DNA from: Telmatobacter sp. DSM 110680
GTDB taxonomy: Bacteria > Acidobacteriota > Terriglobia > Terriglobales > Acidobacteriaceae
Assembly (NCBI RefSeq): GCF_039994875.1
Contig: NZ_CP121196.1
Location: forward strand, 4,464,001-4,528,000
DNA: 64,000 nt
Direction of reading: 5' to 3'
In this document: positions 27,401 through 35,823 of the stretch, piece after piece
Layout of the letters: each line of letters opens with the position of its first letter
Numbering within the stretch: the stretch's first letter is position 1
Made by a program: the position numbers and the translations under genes
Notes under the pieces: model-generated
The model's input: only the letters and a program-made list of their open reading frames with translations
What the model was told of the DNA's origin: nothing
Databases searched by the model: none

Positions 27401-27493
27401 CGCCCGAAAGAGGCTGTCAGGCATGTGCTCGGCAAACGGGTTGATAACCCGTCGAACGGCGGCGGGGTCCCAACACAGGTAATTGCGCATCAT
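24461..27493 (-). CDS. dpdH: DpdH, P-loop ATPase of the Dpd system
   Basis: 1010 residues. Walker A GETGSGKSH is near residue 78, after an N-terminal region that includes NPFAEHMPDSLFRAVHSDWDLRVTPPVG. A Walker B-like ELILLVEEFARLQG is near 305, then an arginine-rich sensor region. A Cys motif CTDCQNMPECH near 425 could bind zinc. The C-terminal half is helical. It may work as an AAA/STAND-like motor or sensor in restriction. The start ATG overlaps the dpdG stop (ATGA). Confidence 0.85.
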   Translation of the reverse strand: MMRNYLCWDPAAVRRVINPFAEHMPDSLFRAVHSDWDLRVTPPVGKSFQEITDSAWAEMKPADFLRDFLREERPHSLAAILGETGSGKSHLVHWMRLNVREDEKRMILVVRKSGTSLRAIVRDIIGRLPADQQQSFLDTFNAAGDGVMSRENRKHELLNHLAQAIREDQVPRNASELEAALVLSLPHLLQDPYMRKQHFLRDDRVIGAIVDHIFADSNAKNRPDRRQLFSAEDLELGGMDFVNATRLAKDAIDLVELNRAENLPIAIDIINRNLDPAVARTLSFSGDRVEELMARLRTYLKTQDRELILLVEEFARLQGIDRALLQAITSQGDERQCRMRTAIAVSTGFFQSVAATAYMRTTHIVDMDRSAGHAEGREVTPNSLAEFAARYLNAARMGPDRIERWSEGASPHDATPSYCTDCQNMPECHQTFGAIDNYGLYPFTKTALWNAASRVDFSMPASLNPRILQNDLLVEVLDNFAPTIKSGEFPTLKLLDKLGGVKKLRLSAETELQSRNQHAAGRWKAFLEIYDGSGEIVNLPAPLRDAFGVPEIPNAAIAGVQDPADPDPEERPQPPVPPGPANPDDLGIEVWIRGAGLDQNIASKLRELLFPAIAEAIDWDMLGLARTDFAGRTGKIFQQTGIIFERQNTKPPSHLQLRLQIPADPKTGQALQGLLKADKDRFRWDFEEGDRALSGFLDCIEAWSDQVTSQLRTISSPSAKWNQSVAALQLLCVGAAIIGRLKPSASIAEMIDAAFANWLEEPPASAPELRNLYGKIVKQRESLSSIARSQLSSMKGGRAGSMLEARLVVPPIRALRKAKWVLELEPPENDLGPVAKLYREVRTGLESATEAERAVRLSWIADMDAAFGVDANRASIVSALEAARQAAVNAGVATQNVSTPFAEALDQFRSTQFDAAVAAARELAQSDTALATLPNYGRGNRNAVDAGTLLRGATEKFFEAVERSLEAYGQDQNAGINDVEQSMKSIDKSLEDIVADLKILKQRKEPIDAR

Positions 27494-28383
27494 TCAGCCC
27501 CTCCCCGTCGAATTCGACTAATGCGTTTGGTCCCTACTCCAAAGTCAAGAATTCGCCCACGCGCGTCCGCGACTGCCTCTAGGCCTATCTCGCGACGGTC
27601 GGCCAAACGTTGGAGTGCCAGACTCGTAGCAATCGAGAGGCGATCCGAATTGTCGAATGGTTCAGTTCGCATTCCATCTAGCACTCCGCGGGCAGTTCCA
27701 CCTTCGAACACCGGGAAAATTTCGCTGAGGGCTGAAAGAAAAGACTCAATTTCCAGCAGCGGGGCCTCGCCAAAGATTTTCGGCAATACTCCTGCGATTG
27801 CGCGCGTAGGATCAGGAAAGACGCGACGCACCGTATCAAAGCCGACAAATGTCGCGAACCCTAGATAACGCGCCCAGTAAAGAAAGTTTTGATAGCGACT
27901 TTGGTTCGTTAGCTCGGTCTTGTCTCTGTTCTCTCCAAGTTCTTTACGCAACATTTCCTGCGGTGCCTCGGAGAAATTCAGCGGTTCGAGCGGATTCTTG
28001 GAGAGGAACCATGAGAGGGCTAACATAAACGCCCCGTGCTCGGCTTGGCCCGCCCGCACTGGATCAAAGAGAACTTTGCACAGGTCGGCACGGAAATCTG
28101 CCTCGCGATCCTTTCTCTTCTTCCCCTCTCGCGCACTCTCCACAATTCGCAGGCGGCCGTCTCTTTCGTCCACGATTCCAAGCCGGCGAGCCTCCTGAAG
28201 GGCACTGATGAAAAGTGAACTCTCCGCTTCGTCTTCGTCTCCACTTCCACGGGTGGCGAGCGACGGCGGCGTTGACCACGCCTCGAGCTGGTCACGAAGT
28301 TCGCCATCGGCGCTATCAGACAGCGCGGCGTAGATGCTGAACAGGCGACTGGGCACGGCCGGAATTGTGGTAATGATACTCAT
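27490..28383 (-). CDS. dpdG: DpdG, Dpd restriction-module protein
   Basis: 297 residues with no recognised catalytic motif. The N-terminal ~90 residues look like a winged helix (EARRLGIVDERDGRLRIVESAREGK, wing-like), and the C-terminal ~50 like another small DNA-binding unit (LALQRLADRREIGLEAVADARGRIL). Linked by ATGA overlaps to both dpdF and dpdH. Named by context and size. A DNA-binding or specificity role is only a guess. Confidence 0.78.
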   Translation of the reverse strand: MSIITTIPAVPSRLFSIYAALSDSADGELRDQLEAWSTPPSLATRGSGDEDEAESSLFISALQEARRLGIVDERDGRLRIVESAREGKKRKDREADFRADLCKVLFDPVRAGQAEHGAFMLALSWFLSKNPLEPLNFSEAPQEMLRKELGENRDKTELTNQSRYQNFLYWARYLGFATFVGFDTVRRVFPDPTRAIAGVLPKIFGEAPLLEIESFLSALSEIFPVFEGGTARGVLDGMRTEPFDNSDRLSIATSLALQRLADRREIGLEAVADARGRILDFGVGTKRISRIRRGGAE

Positions 28384-30872
28384 AGAGCTACCCTTTCATT
28401 AAACTCGTCGAGCGTCAGAACTCGGCCGCCGAAGACATCGCGCAGGCGGCGTCCATCCATCGTAAGTTGCTCCTTCGGGACGAGAAAGATGCGGGCTCTT
28501 CCTGGCCTAGCTTCCAGAGACGTTTGGCCGAGGCTTTGGCCTGCGCCAACCATGACCAATTCGGGACCGGTTGGTAGGCGCGAGTGAGCGAACGAAGGCA
28601 AGTTACTAACAAAGAGCGGGGTTTTCTCTGCGCTTTGGAGAACACGATTCATGTTGAAGGGCAACTGACCGAGAACGATTACCTTGGCAAGACCGAATCG
28701 CTGCAATCGTCCTAGGGTTTCGCCTAGACGTCGAGACTCGGCCGATCTCGTCTGTTCAGGCCCATAAACAACCAGTAACCTCCTATCGGCGTCTAGGAGT
28801 CGAGCCAAAAGCGAAGGCAATGGCAATGGCCAAGGCGCAATCGGTTCGCCGAGCGCAACGGAAGGCCGACGCCGAGACGGATCATCGCGACAAATGGCAC
28901 ATCGACTGCAGACTCTCGCTACCCTGTCTTGACCGTACAGCCTCTCGAGTATTTCCGCAGCGCAGCCTTCATCGCGAAGAAATTGTCGCATCAGGTCCAG
29001 ATTGAGATTGCTGGCCGCCGTGCTTACCTTGCGAACCGGTTCCACGCGGTTGTCCCATGTGGATCTTTCAAGATGCCCATCATCCAGCAAATCCAACGCG
29101 AACCACTCGCCCGGAGCCTCTTCGGGCGGGTGGGGAGCCCCCTGCAACCGTACGAGCCCTGCGCGAGCCATGAGGGACAACAAACGAAGGTTCCAATCTG
29201 TATTTCGCGTGCCCTTCATATCAATATCGGTTTCACTAACACCAGGGCTTCCGTCGACGCGAACGGCTATTCGATTTCCCGCAATCACGCGTTTGCCACT
29301 GAACATACCGCCCCACCGCTCTAGTCCGCGTCTGACAGTGATGATTTTTCGCAGATTGATTTTTTGGGCGATGTGAAGATCAGCCGGCGTCGGAATGATG
29401 AGCGACAGCGATGCTCGTCCGTCGCGGCCGCCCCGGCCGACTTCTTGGTAAAACCGATCTAATGTCTCAGGGATGCAGGCGTGAATAATACTCCGGGCGT
29501 GTGCGAAGTCAATGCCTAAACCGAAGGCAGACGTGCCGATCACAACATCAAGAGAGCCAGCGCGCCATTCAGAGACAATTCGTTCCCGGTCCTCCCGCCC
29601 TGTCTTGCCGTGCAGCATACGGACCCGGCCGAATCCGGCCTCCAAAAGCCTGAGACGCCACGCCTCCGCATGCTTCACCTCCGTAACATAAAGAACTGCC
29701 GGTCGCGGCACACGATAGAGCGCCTCAAGAACCCGTCCGGTACGCTGTTCTTCATTTGAGTCGGCCACCCAATAGTCCGGCTCAGCACGAAGTCGGACTG
29801 CGGCACAACTCTCGAACGCGCCTTCAGTGCCGAAAAGCGCGCGAAGAGTTTCGAGCGAACTGTCGGTCAGTGTCGCTGAAAGCAACATGGTGCGTGGTTG
29901 CTGGCCTTCTGGGGAAATCGCGAGCAACTCGCGCCGCAATGCACTCAATTCCTGAAATTCTGTCCGAAATCCCGTCCCCCATTGGTCGATCAAATGAGCT
30001 TCATCAACCACGATGGCACGCAAGTCACCCGCCTCAGCCGCTTGCCGCAAGGATTGCCGAAGGCGACCACACGCAGCCTCAGGCGAGGCGAAGCACAAAC
30101 CCTGCACTCCTTGTGAAATCTGTTCGGAAATTACCGCGTTGGCCGCGTCTGCTCCGCCTTGGTAAGCCAGAGGTCTCGGTAGTCCGCAGACGCTCACGGC
30201 CTCCTCTTCATGATTGACACCAAGTGCCACAGTGGGAACGACGACGAGCGTCACGCCTGCCTTTGCCTTCGGTCCATCGCCAACAAAGCCGACGGCATGA
30301 ATGAGTTGAAAGATCATGCTCTTTCCCTCACCTGTCGGCAGAGCCACCACAAGGGTCGCACCTGGCGGCGTGGTGAGCGCTGCTCTCACTGCGGCTCTTT
30401 GGCCACTACTACGGTAGGTCGAACGGCCGATCGCCAGGAGGAAGGGGTCTCCTTCGCATCCATCAGACCCAAACTCCCGTTTCACGTTCTCGCCAGCAGC
30501 CTCATCGTCGACGCCTAATGATGGGGGAAGTCGAAGCCAGTTAGGTCTCCAAGCATGAGCGCTGACGCGCCAGCCGTTCCCTTCCTTAGCGACGGATAGA
30601 CCGAGTTGTTCCCAATCACGGAACGTCATGAAACGCGGGTGGGACAGATAAACTCGGGGGCTTACCTCATGGCCGCGTCGAGCGAACTCGTAGCGAAGAG
30701 CTTGGCGTAGAAGTACTGCCAGATCAAGCGGGCTTGCATCCTGTTGAACGGATGATAAGGCGACTCTCAACCGCTCGAGAGCAGGCTCGGTCGTGCGCCA
30801 TGGCATTTGCTCTTCACCAGAGAGCAACCTTGTGAGAGCGCCAAATGCGTCAAGGCCATTCAATTCACGCAT
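28380..30872 (-). CDS. dpdF: DpdF, RecQ-like ATP-dependent helicase of the Dpd system
   Basis: 830 residues. RecQ-type motifs: Walker A PTGEGKSMIFQ near 178, DEAHLIDQWG near 285, SAT near 330, motif V GLGIDFAHARSIIH near 455 and motif VI FYQEVGRGGRDGR near 475. A Cys cluster CSRCAIC near 650 recalls the RecQ zinc-binding element. The N-terminal ~150 residues are specific to this family. Starts 8 bases inside the end of dpdE and ends with an ATGA overlap to dpdG. Confidence 0.88.
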   Translation of the reverse strand: MRELNGLDAFGALTRLLSGEEQMPWRTTEPALERLRVALSSVQQDASPLDLAVLLRQALRYEFARRGHEVSPRVYLSHPRFMTFRDWEQLGLSVAKEGNGWRVSAHAWRPNWLRLPPSLGVDDEAAGENVKREFGSDGCEGDPFLLAIGRSTYRSSGQRAAVRAALTTPPGATLVVALPTGEGKSMIFQLIHAVGFVGDGPKAKAGVTLVVVPTVALGVNHEEEAVSVCGLPRPLAYQGGADAANAVISEQISQGVQGLCFASPEAACGRLRQSLRQAAEAGDLRAIVVDEAHLIDQWGTGFRTEFQELSALRRELLAISPEGQQPRTMLLSATLTDSSLETLRALFGTEGAFESCAAVRLRAEPDYWVADSNEEQRTGRVLEALYRVPRPAVLYVTEVKHAEAWRLRLLEAGFGRVRMLHGKTGREDRERIVSEWRAGSLDVVIGTSAFGLGIDFAHARSIIHACIPETLDRFYQEVGRGGRDGRASLSLIIPTPADLHIAQKINLRKIITVRRGLERWGGMFSGKRVIAGNRIAVRVDGSPGVSETDIDMKGTRNTDWNLRLLSLMARAGLVRLQGAPHPPEEAPGEWFALDLLDDGHLERSTWDNRVEPVRKVSTAASNLNLDLMRQFLRDEGCAAEILERLYGQDRVARVCSRCAICRDDPSRRRPSVALGEPIAPWPLPLPSLLARLLDADRRLLVVYGPEQTRSAESRRLGETLGRLQRFGLAKVIVLGQLPFNMNRVLQSAEKTPLFVSNLPSFAHSRLPTGPELVMVGAGQSLGQTSLEARPGRARIFLVPKEQLTMDGRRLRDVFGGRVLTLDEFNERVAL

Positions 30873-33800
30873 CGACAGTTGACCTCGGCAAAGTAGATGC
30901 GACTAGGAAGCAGCCCATCGCGTCGAGTCGCAAGGCTGGATGTTGTATGGACGGTAAGAGCGCCTCAATTGCTTCGATCTCCGCTTGGGCCATCGTGTCA
31001 CCGAGCGAATGCCGCCGCCCCAAACGGTTGCGACGCCGTTCAAGATCAGCTTGGGCAAGTTGCTCACCGACCCGAATCGCCTTTGCGATCGTTTCATCCG
31101 ATAACAATCGATCGGAGGCCGCTTGTCGAACTGCTCGGCAGGTTAATGCAAAAGCGGCAGCATCAATCACGTCGGAGAGAATCCGCGGTCGGCTCGAAAG
31201 ATTGATGTCCTGTCCTTGCTCGCCGTAGCGATCCCTGTTTCGATACGGGCGCCGTAGAATTGCTAGGAGCATCGGGTCGGTCACTTTATCACCGTTCACA
31301 TCGACGTGAACTGTATGAGTCCGCAAGGGGAAGTACCGTTGTGCTCGCCGTGCTCCCGCAAGCTCACTGCTCGATGGGTCGAGAAGATCATCGATTTGGA
31401 TATCGGGTTCAATCACAAAGCAGAGGCGAAAGCAGATCGAGATTTCGCCCTTCCATTCGGGGGCCGTTCGCCAGGTGATGAATGCAGTACCACGATCGTC
31501 CCAGCGCGTGAAACGTTCTGCAAAATCAATTAACGGGGTTCCTGGGCGCAACAGGGTTGTGCCCGGGTGGCGCGTCGCGATCCTGCGCTTCCATGTCAGC
31601 GGACGGTCGCGCTCAATCCCGAACGCTTCGAGCCAAGGCAGCCTTGGAATGAGAGTGTCGCGGCTTGCGCTCAATCGAAATGACTCGGGCTCGGAGGCAG
31701 AGAGTGGGCGTTTCTGAAGGTTGAGTGCTTCGACCAGCCATCGATCGACTCCGGTCTCGAGTGAAGCTTCATCTTCTTCAGCCTTTTCCAAGTTCTTAAG
31801 AAATGCCTCAATGGGCTCTTCGGAAAGTGCGATTCGATCGAGCGCATACTGCTCGTCTTGTAAGCGTCTTTCCTGGCATATGCGTTCGCGAACGTTGCTC
31901 GCGAGTGCATCGAGTTCCGCAGGTCCTTCATTTTGAAATAGGGCTCGAAAGAATTCTCGCTCGACGTGTTCAAGGAGAAATTGAACGTCGCTGATTGATC
32001 GATGGAAAATCGACAGCCCTTGCCCCAAAAAGCGCAGCCACGCGGCCCATGGACCAGCCTCTTCTTCCCAAGGCAACAGAATTCGGTGTCTTACAACGCC
32101 GTGCGTACGACCAAAACGATCGAGTCGGCCGATCCTTTGCTCGATCCTCGCTGCCGAGAACGGCAGGTCTAGATGGATGATGGCGTCAGCAGCGGCAAGA
32201 TTGAGGCCCTCTTCGCCTTCTTGATCACAGATCAAGATTGCGGATTTACGAGGAGTCGTAAACGTTGCGACTAGGTCGTCGTTTCCGTTCCCTGCCCCTC
32301 CGAGAAGGAGTAGGACCTCCGCGCCCTCGGTTTTGTTCCCGAGTGCGGAAAGGAACTCGACCGCCCTATCCTTTGAGGAAGAAAAGGCAACCACTTTCGG
32401 AAGGGGGAAATCAGTTCTGAGGCTACGAAGAAGCCGCCGAGTGCTTTCCGCCAAGGTCAGTATACTGTCGTGATCTTCGCTATCGGACGCGAGCGCCCGG
32501 AGCGAAGCGAGGATTGGTCGCTCGTCGGAAAAAGTCTCGAGCATCATTGCTGTGTCGATCCACGAGATGAGCGCCGCACGTCCGACGCCCGCTGCGGCCA
32601 GCATTTCGACGTAGCGAAGCGCGGCTTGGTCAACGGCCTTCGCCTCTCCGTACGCAGCTTCTAGGGCTGCAAATCGCCAATTTTCCAGCGCCGACAATAC
32701 CGGTTGAATCCAACCCGGCGTTTCGCTCTCGACCCTCAGATGAGCAAAAGAAGGCTTATCGTCTAATTCAGGCCCTCGCGATGTGAACTCCCATCCCTCC
32801 GCGTCGGCGCGGCGTGAGCGAATCAGACGTTGATTGATTCGATATGTGTCCGCAATGTGTGCCTTGAGTCCTGCGCATAGCTCAGGCAGAGTCTCAGGCC
32901 CATCGCGTGTCGCAGCAACCAACCGCGGCGCCAACTCTACAATGAGTGGATCATCCGGGAATAACCGCTGCAACTCCAGACCGCGCTGGCGCAACACTAA
33001 TCCCGGTGCTTGCGGGTCGAGCGCCAAGAGGAGTCGACCTACATCACGACGACTCTCCAACTTGGCTCGGAACCCTTCCAAATCTTTCAATGGATGCGAC
33101 GCAGGATCGAGGAGATTAAGGAGTGCGAGAAATCGTTCCTCATCTCCCAAAGCGGGAGTGGCAGATAGGAGAAGCAGGACAGGCGAGGATACAGAGAGCG
33201 ATCGTAAACGCTCGGCGGCCTTTCCTAGGGGGCCGTCTACAAGTCCAACCAAGTGATGCGCTTCGTCAACAATCAAGACGTCGGGTGCGCGGTCAACACT
33301 TGCGAGTTCAGCGTGAGAACACACTTGAAACGCATTGGCGAACTGGTCAAGACGCAGCTTTGTGTTCAGCTCTTGCTGCCATTGATTGCGAAGATGCCGA
33401 GGTACAGTGATAAGCACGGTGCAGTTCGGATTATCGATCAAATGCTGGCGGATGATCAGGCCTGCCTCGATCGTCTTTCCTAGTCCCACCTCGTCAGCAA
33501 GTAGATAGCGCTGCACCGGGTCGGTTAGGACACGCCGCACAGCAGCAATCTGATGGGGCGCGAAATCGATACCTGCCGATAGCAATGCTGTAAGACCTTG
33601 CGCTGCGCTGCGTAGCCTCAACAGAGGTCGGATCGCCGCTTGCCTGCGGTCGTGCAAGTACTGACTTTCAGCGCCCCCGTTAGCCATTACTTCGGCTGGA
33701 TCGTCAGGCGTGCTCCACGGGCGCAAGAAGAGATCGGATTCCCGAAGATCGCGCCTATTGCCGTTGGGAAATCGGACCTCGTAGTCGAGCAGTCCGCTGT

Positions 33801-34206
33801 CGTCTCTTCCGAGGTAGTCAGTAATTCGTCCAACCTTGAACCTATCGCCTTCAAGGGCATACACGCGGGTTTGCGGACTCAAATAGAAACGGCTGAGAGT
33901 TGAGACTGGCAACTTCACCATCTCGGAGCGGGCAATCGAATGAAACACGGAGATGGCACAGAGGTCGCCGTCGATCGACTCGAGTTTCCCCACGCCCTTC
34001 TTGTCGGGTAAAGCAACCAGCATACCCTTTAAAAGCACGCAACTCCCCTCAGCTTGATCGTCCAGCAATGATCTGTGTTCTTCATAGTTTAGTCCTTGGG
34101 CGCAATCTGGCGTGCATTGCCTCCAATGGACCGCAAGCAATTGGTAACCCCATTCTCGACGACTATTGAGCGTAATGTCGGGTACGAATAAAGAGTCGCA
34201 CTTCAT
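30865..34206 (-). CDS. dpdE: DpdE, SNF2-type helicase of the Dpd system
   Basis: Up to 1113 residues, SNF2/RapA-like. Motif I DEVGLGKTIEAGL is near 236, Q/motif Ia TVPRHLRNQW follows, motif II DEAHHL is near 315, motif III SATP near 350, the C-terminal helicase motif DQEGEEGLNLAAADAIIHLDLPF near 670 and motif VI QRIGRLDRFGR near 692. It resembles DrmD of DISARM in architecture. An internal GTG at 34038 with AGGGGAG four bases upstream (or ATG at 34023, MLVALPDKKGVGK) better matches a typical family N terminus. The first ~56 residues may therefore be untranslated or derived from the upstream gene. Confidence 0.87.
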   Translation of the reverse strand: MKCDSLFVPDITLNSRREWGYQLLAVHWRQCTPDCAQGLNYEEHRSLLDDQAEGSCVLLKGMLVALPDKKGVGKLESIDGDLCAISVFHSIARSEMVKLPVSTLSRFYLSPQTRVYALEGDRFKVGRITDYLGRDDSGLLDYEVRFPNGNRRDLRESDLFLRPWSTPDDPAEVMANGGAESQYLHDRRQAAIRPLLRLRSAAQGLTALLSAGIDFAPHQIAAVRRVLTDPVQRYLLADEVGLGKTIEAGLIIRQHLIDNPNCTVLITVPRHLRNQWQQELNTKLRLDQFANAFQVCSHAELASVDRAPDVLIVDEAHHLVGLVDGPLGKAAERLRSLSVSSPVLLLLSATPALGDEERFLALLNLLDPASHPLKDLEGFRAKLESRRDVGRLLLALDPQAPGLVLRQRGLELQRLFPDDPLIVELAPRLVAATRDGPETLPELCAGLKAHIADTYRINQRLIRSRRADAEGWEFTSRGPELDDKPSFAHLRVESETPGWIQPVLSALENWRFAALEAAYGEAKAVDQAALRYVEMLAAAGVGRAALISWIDTAMMLETFSDERPILASLRALASDSEDHDSILTLAESTRRLLRSLRTDFPLPKVVAFSSSKDRAVEFLSALGNKTEGAEVLLLLGGAGNGNDDLVATFTTPRKSAILICDQEGEEGLNLAAADAIIHLDLPFSAARIEQRIGRLDRFGRTHGVVRHRILLPWEEEAGPWAAWLRFLGQGLSIFHRSISDVQFLLEHVEREFFRALFQNEGPAELDALASNVRERICQERRLQDEQYALDRIALSEEPIEAFLKNLEKAEEDEASLETGVDRWLVEALNLQKRPLSASEPESFRLSASRDTLIPRLPWLEAFGIERDRPLTWKRRIATRHPGTTLLRPGTPLIDFAERFTRWDDRGTAFITWRTAPEWKGEISICFRLCFVIEPDIQIDDLLDPSSSELAGARRAQRYFPLRTHTVHVDVNGDKVTDPMLLAILRRPYRNRDRYGEQGQDINLSSRPRILSDVIDAAAFALTCRAVRQAASDRLLSDETIAKAIRVGEQLAQADLERRRNRLGRRHSLGDTMAQAEIEAIEALLPSIQHPALRLDAMGCFLVASTLPRSTVDA

Positions 34207-34471
34207 CAGTCTCGGGCGCGACAGACGAATGGGATATCAAATCCTCTAAAAGTTCATGGGCAGACATACTCAATGAATCGACATTGATTCCGCTAGGCGG
34301 GCAAGCGCGATCAGCGTACCGGAGAAGCTCGACGGCAGCCTCCCGGATACCCAACTCTCGCAAGTGGTCTCTTCCCCCGAGCCCGTATTCTCTAATCGAA
34401 CTTTCGAACAATGTTGATGTGGCGTGAAACAAAGGAATTTGAAGGCAATGAACTCCCTTTTCGGTATCCAT
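34163..34471 (-). CDS. Small protein with ADP-ribosyltransferase-like N-terminal motif, function unknown
   Basis: 102 residues. The opening segment PLFHATSTLFESSIREYGLGG has the L-[YF]-H-[GA]-T-S...I...GL pattern seen at the NAD-binding start of ART-fold proteins such as RNA 2'-phosphotransferase and toxin families. The rest is too short for a complete ART domain, and no later E/Q catalytic motif is evident, so it may be truncated or coincidental. It sits between the modification genes (dpdA, dpdB) and dpdE and overlaps the listed dpdE start by 44 bases. It is not one of the standard dpd genes known to me. Confidence 0.5.
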   Translation of the reverse strand: MDTEKGVHCLQIPLFHATSTLFESSIREYGLGGRDHLRELGIREAAVELLRYADRACPPSGINVDSLSMSAHELLEDLISHSSVAPETDEVRLFIRTRHYAQ

Positions 34472-34644
34472 GCAAGGGATCTTAGCAGCCGCTCTGATAG
34501 AGGAATGATGAACACGATCCTTTATCTTCAGCTACTATGACTCAAATCCAGGCCTTTCCCGCGGCGAACCATTTGTTGATGAACCCGCAAATCGCTTCAA
34601 AGCATCTTCATCCAGAGAAAGTGGGAAACCGGGTGATTTCCTGC

Positions 34645-35823
34645 TTAGAAATTCTCGCGGGGGCGACTCCACACCAACGCCTTGTATTGAACCATCAGAT
34701 AATTCGCCAGCATTTGGATATCCCTCGGGGTGTTCTGGACTTCATTCCATTTGCGCTGTACGCCGGGTCCAAAGTCCCAATAGCCATCGGTCCATCGACA
34801 AACGTCAACCAAGGGCAGCAAATCCTGGCGAAACTGCTCCTCGTGGGGCAGGCCCTCGTCTCGGACGCGTTCGCCGATTGCATCCATCAAATATCCCATC
34901 GCGACAATGCCTGCGCCGTGCATCAGGCGGGATTTTGCCGGAGGAAGACCCCAGGCCTTTGGGAAGACCGTGGAGGCAGCCTTCCAGAAGGACTTCAGCA
35001 CCTTCAACATGGACTCGACATCCGGATCGTTCGCGTCCGCCTCACGATAACGATAGAGAACTCCATCACTCAGACTGTTCTCAAGCATCTTGAGGATGCT
35101 GTTGTCCTGTACGACACCAGAAGGCGTAGTTGGAGTTCTGATTTTGCCCTTGAGAGGGGATTCCCCATCGGAATTCAGCCGAGCAAGCAGTTGCGCAGGA
35201 AACCGTCTTCTCTGCAGGAGGGTCGGTAATTTCATCTCCGTCGTGGGCAAAAGTTCGTAGATGAGACCCTTGGGAAGCGGTTTTGTCGAATTCACCAAGA
35301 TGAATTGCTCACGTTGCTCTCTGTCGTCACTAGCGATGAATGCTGTCGCGCAGATTGGAAAACTGTCGATGCGAGCCTCACGAATGGCAGCAGCCCTTTG
35401 CTGGCCATCAACGATGAGTCCCGGTTTGTTTGTCGCCTCATCAGAATGCGTGAGCGGAATGATGAGCGTGCCCCAACGGCTGTAGGAAGAGTCTCCGGCC
35501 TCCGCTGGAACGAACCTCACTGTTTGGTCGAAGGCCAACACAATCGCATTCGGAAGAAGGGGGTCTCTGGATTCAATGTAGTTCCTAATTTCAGAGATGT
35601 GAGAAAACACCTCCGGACGTTGGTAGCCGGCCACCAAGTCGTCCCCGTCTCGGCGAATTCGTGAGACCGTCGCAAATTTGGAAAGCAACTTGCCATCCAC
35701 GGCAAAGCTATAAAACGTTCTGTTTCGCCCCTGTACGATCTCAAGGGCTGGCAACTTCAACTCAGTCTGATTTGTCATTTCGGCAAGTCCATGGGAGATC
35801 TTTCCACTAGGAAACGCATTCAA
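34645..35823 (-). CDS. dpdB: DpdB (DGQHR-domain protein), copy after dpdA
   Basis: 392 residues. The ParB/sulfiredoxin-like DGQHR motif appears as LIVDGQQRAAAI at 139-143 (DGQQR), followed by the family-typical EQFILVNSTKPLPKGLIYELLP and PPAKSRLMHGAGIVAMGYLMD. DpdB is a DndB-related protein needed with DpdA for preQ0 insertion into DNA. The TTG at 35823 has GGAG seven bases upstream, but the ATG at 35778 gives a length like the other copy. It overlaps the end of dpdA by up to 17 bases. It is one of two dpdB-like genes that flank dpdA. Confidence 0.88.
   Translation of the reverse strand: MNAFPSGKISHGLAEMTNQTELKLPALEIVQGRNRTFYSFAVDGKLLSKFATVSRIRRDGDDLVAGYQRPEVFSHISEIRNYIESRDPLLPNAIVLAFDQTVRFVPAEAGDSSYSRWGTLIIPLTHSDEATNKPGLIVDGQQRAAAIREARIDSFPICATAFIASDDREQREQFILVNSTKPLPKGLIYELLPTTEMKLPTLLQRRRFPAQLLARLNSDGESPLKGKIRTPTTPSGVVQDNSILKMLENSLSDGVLYRYREADANDPDVESMLKVLKSFWKAASTVFPKAWGLPPAKSRLMHGAGIVAMGYLMDAIGERVRDEGLPHEEQFRQDLLPLVDVCRWTDGYWDFGPGVQRKWNEVQNTPRDIQMLANYLMVQYKALVWSRPRENF

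Noticed and set aside
16541-34206. DISARM system (SNF2 DrmD-like, DrmA-like helicase and PLD protein together)
   Set aside because: No DrmMI/MII methylase or DrmB is present, while dpdA, dpdB, dpdC and the preQ0 genes are. The combination fits Dpd.
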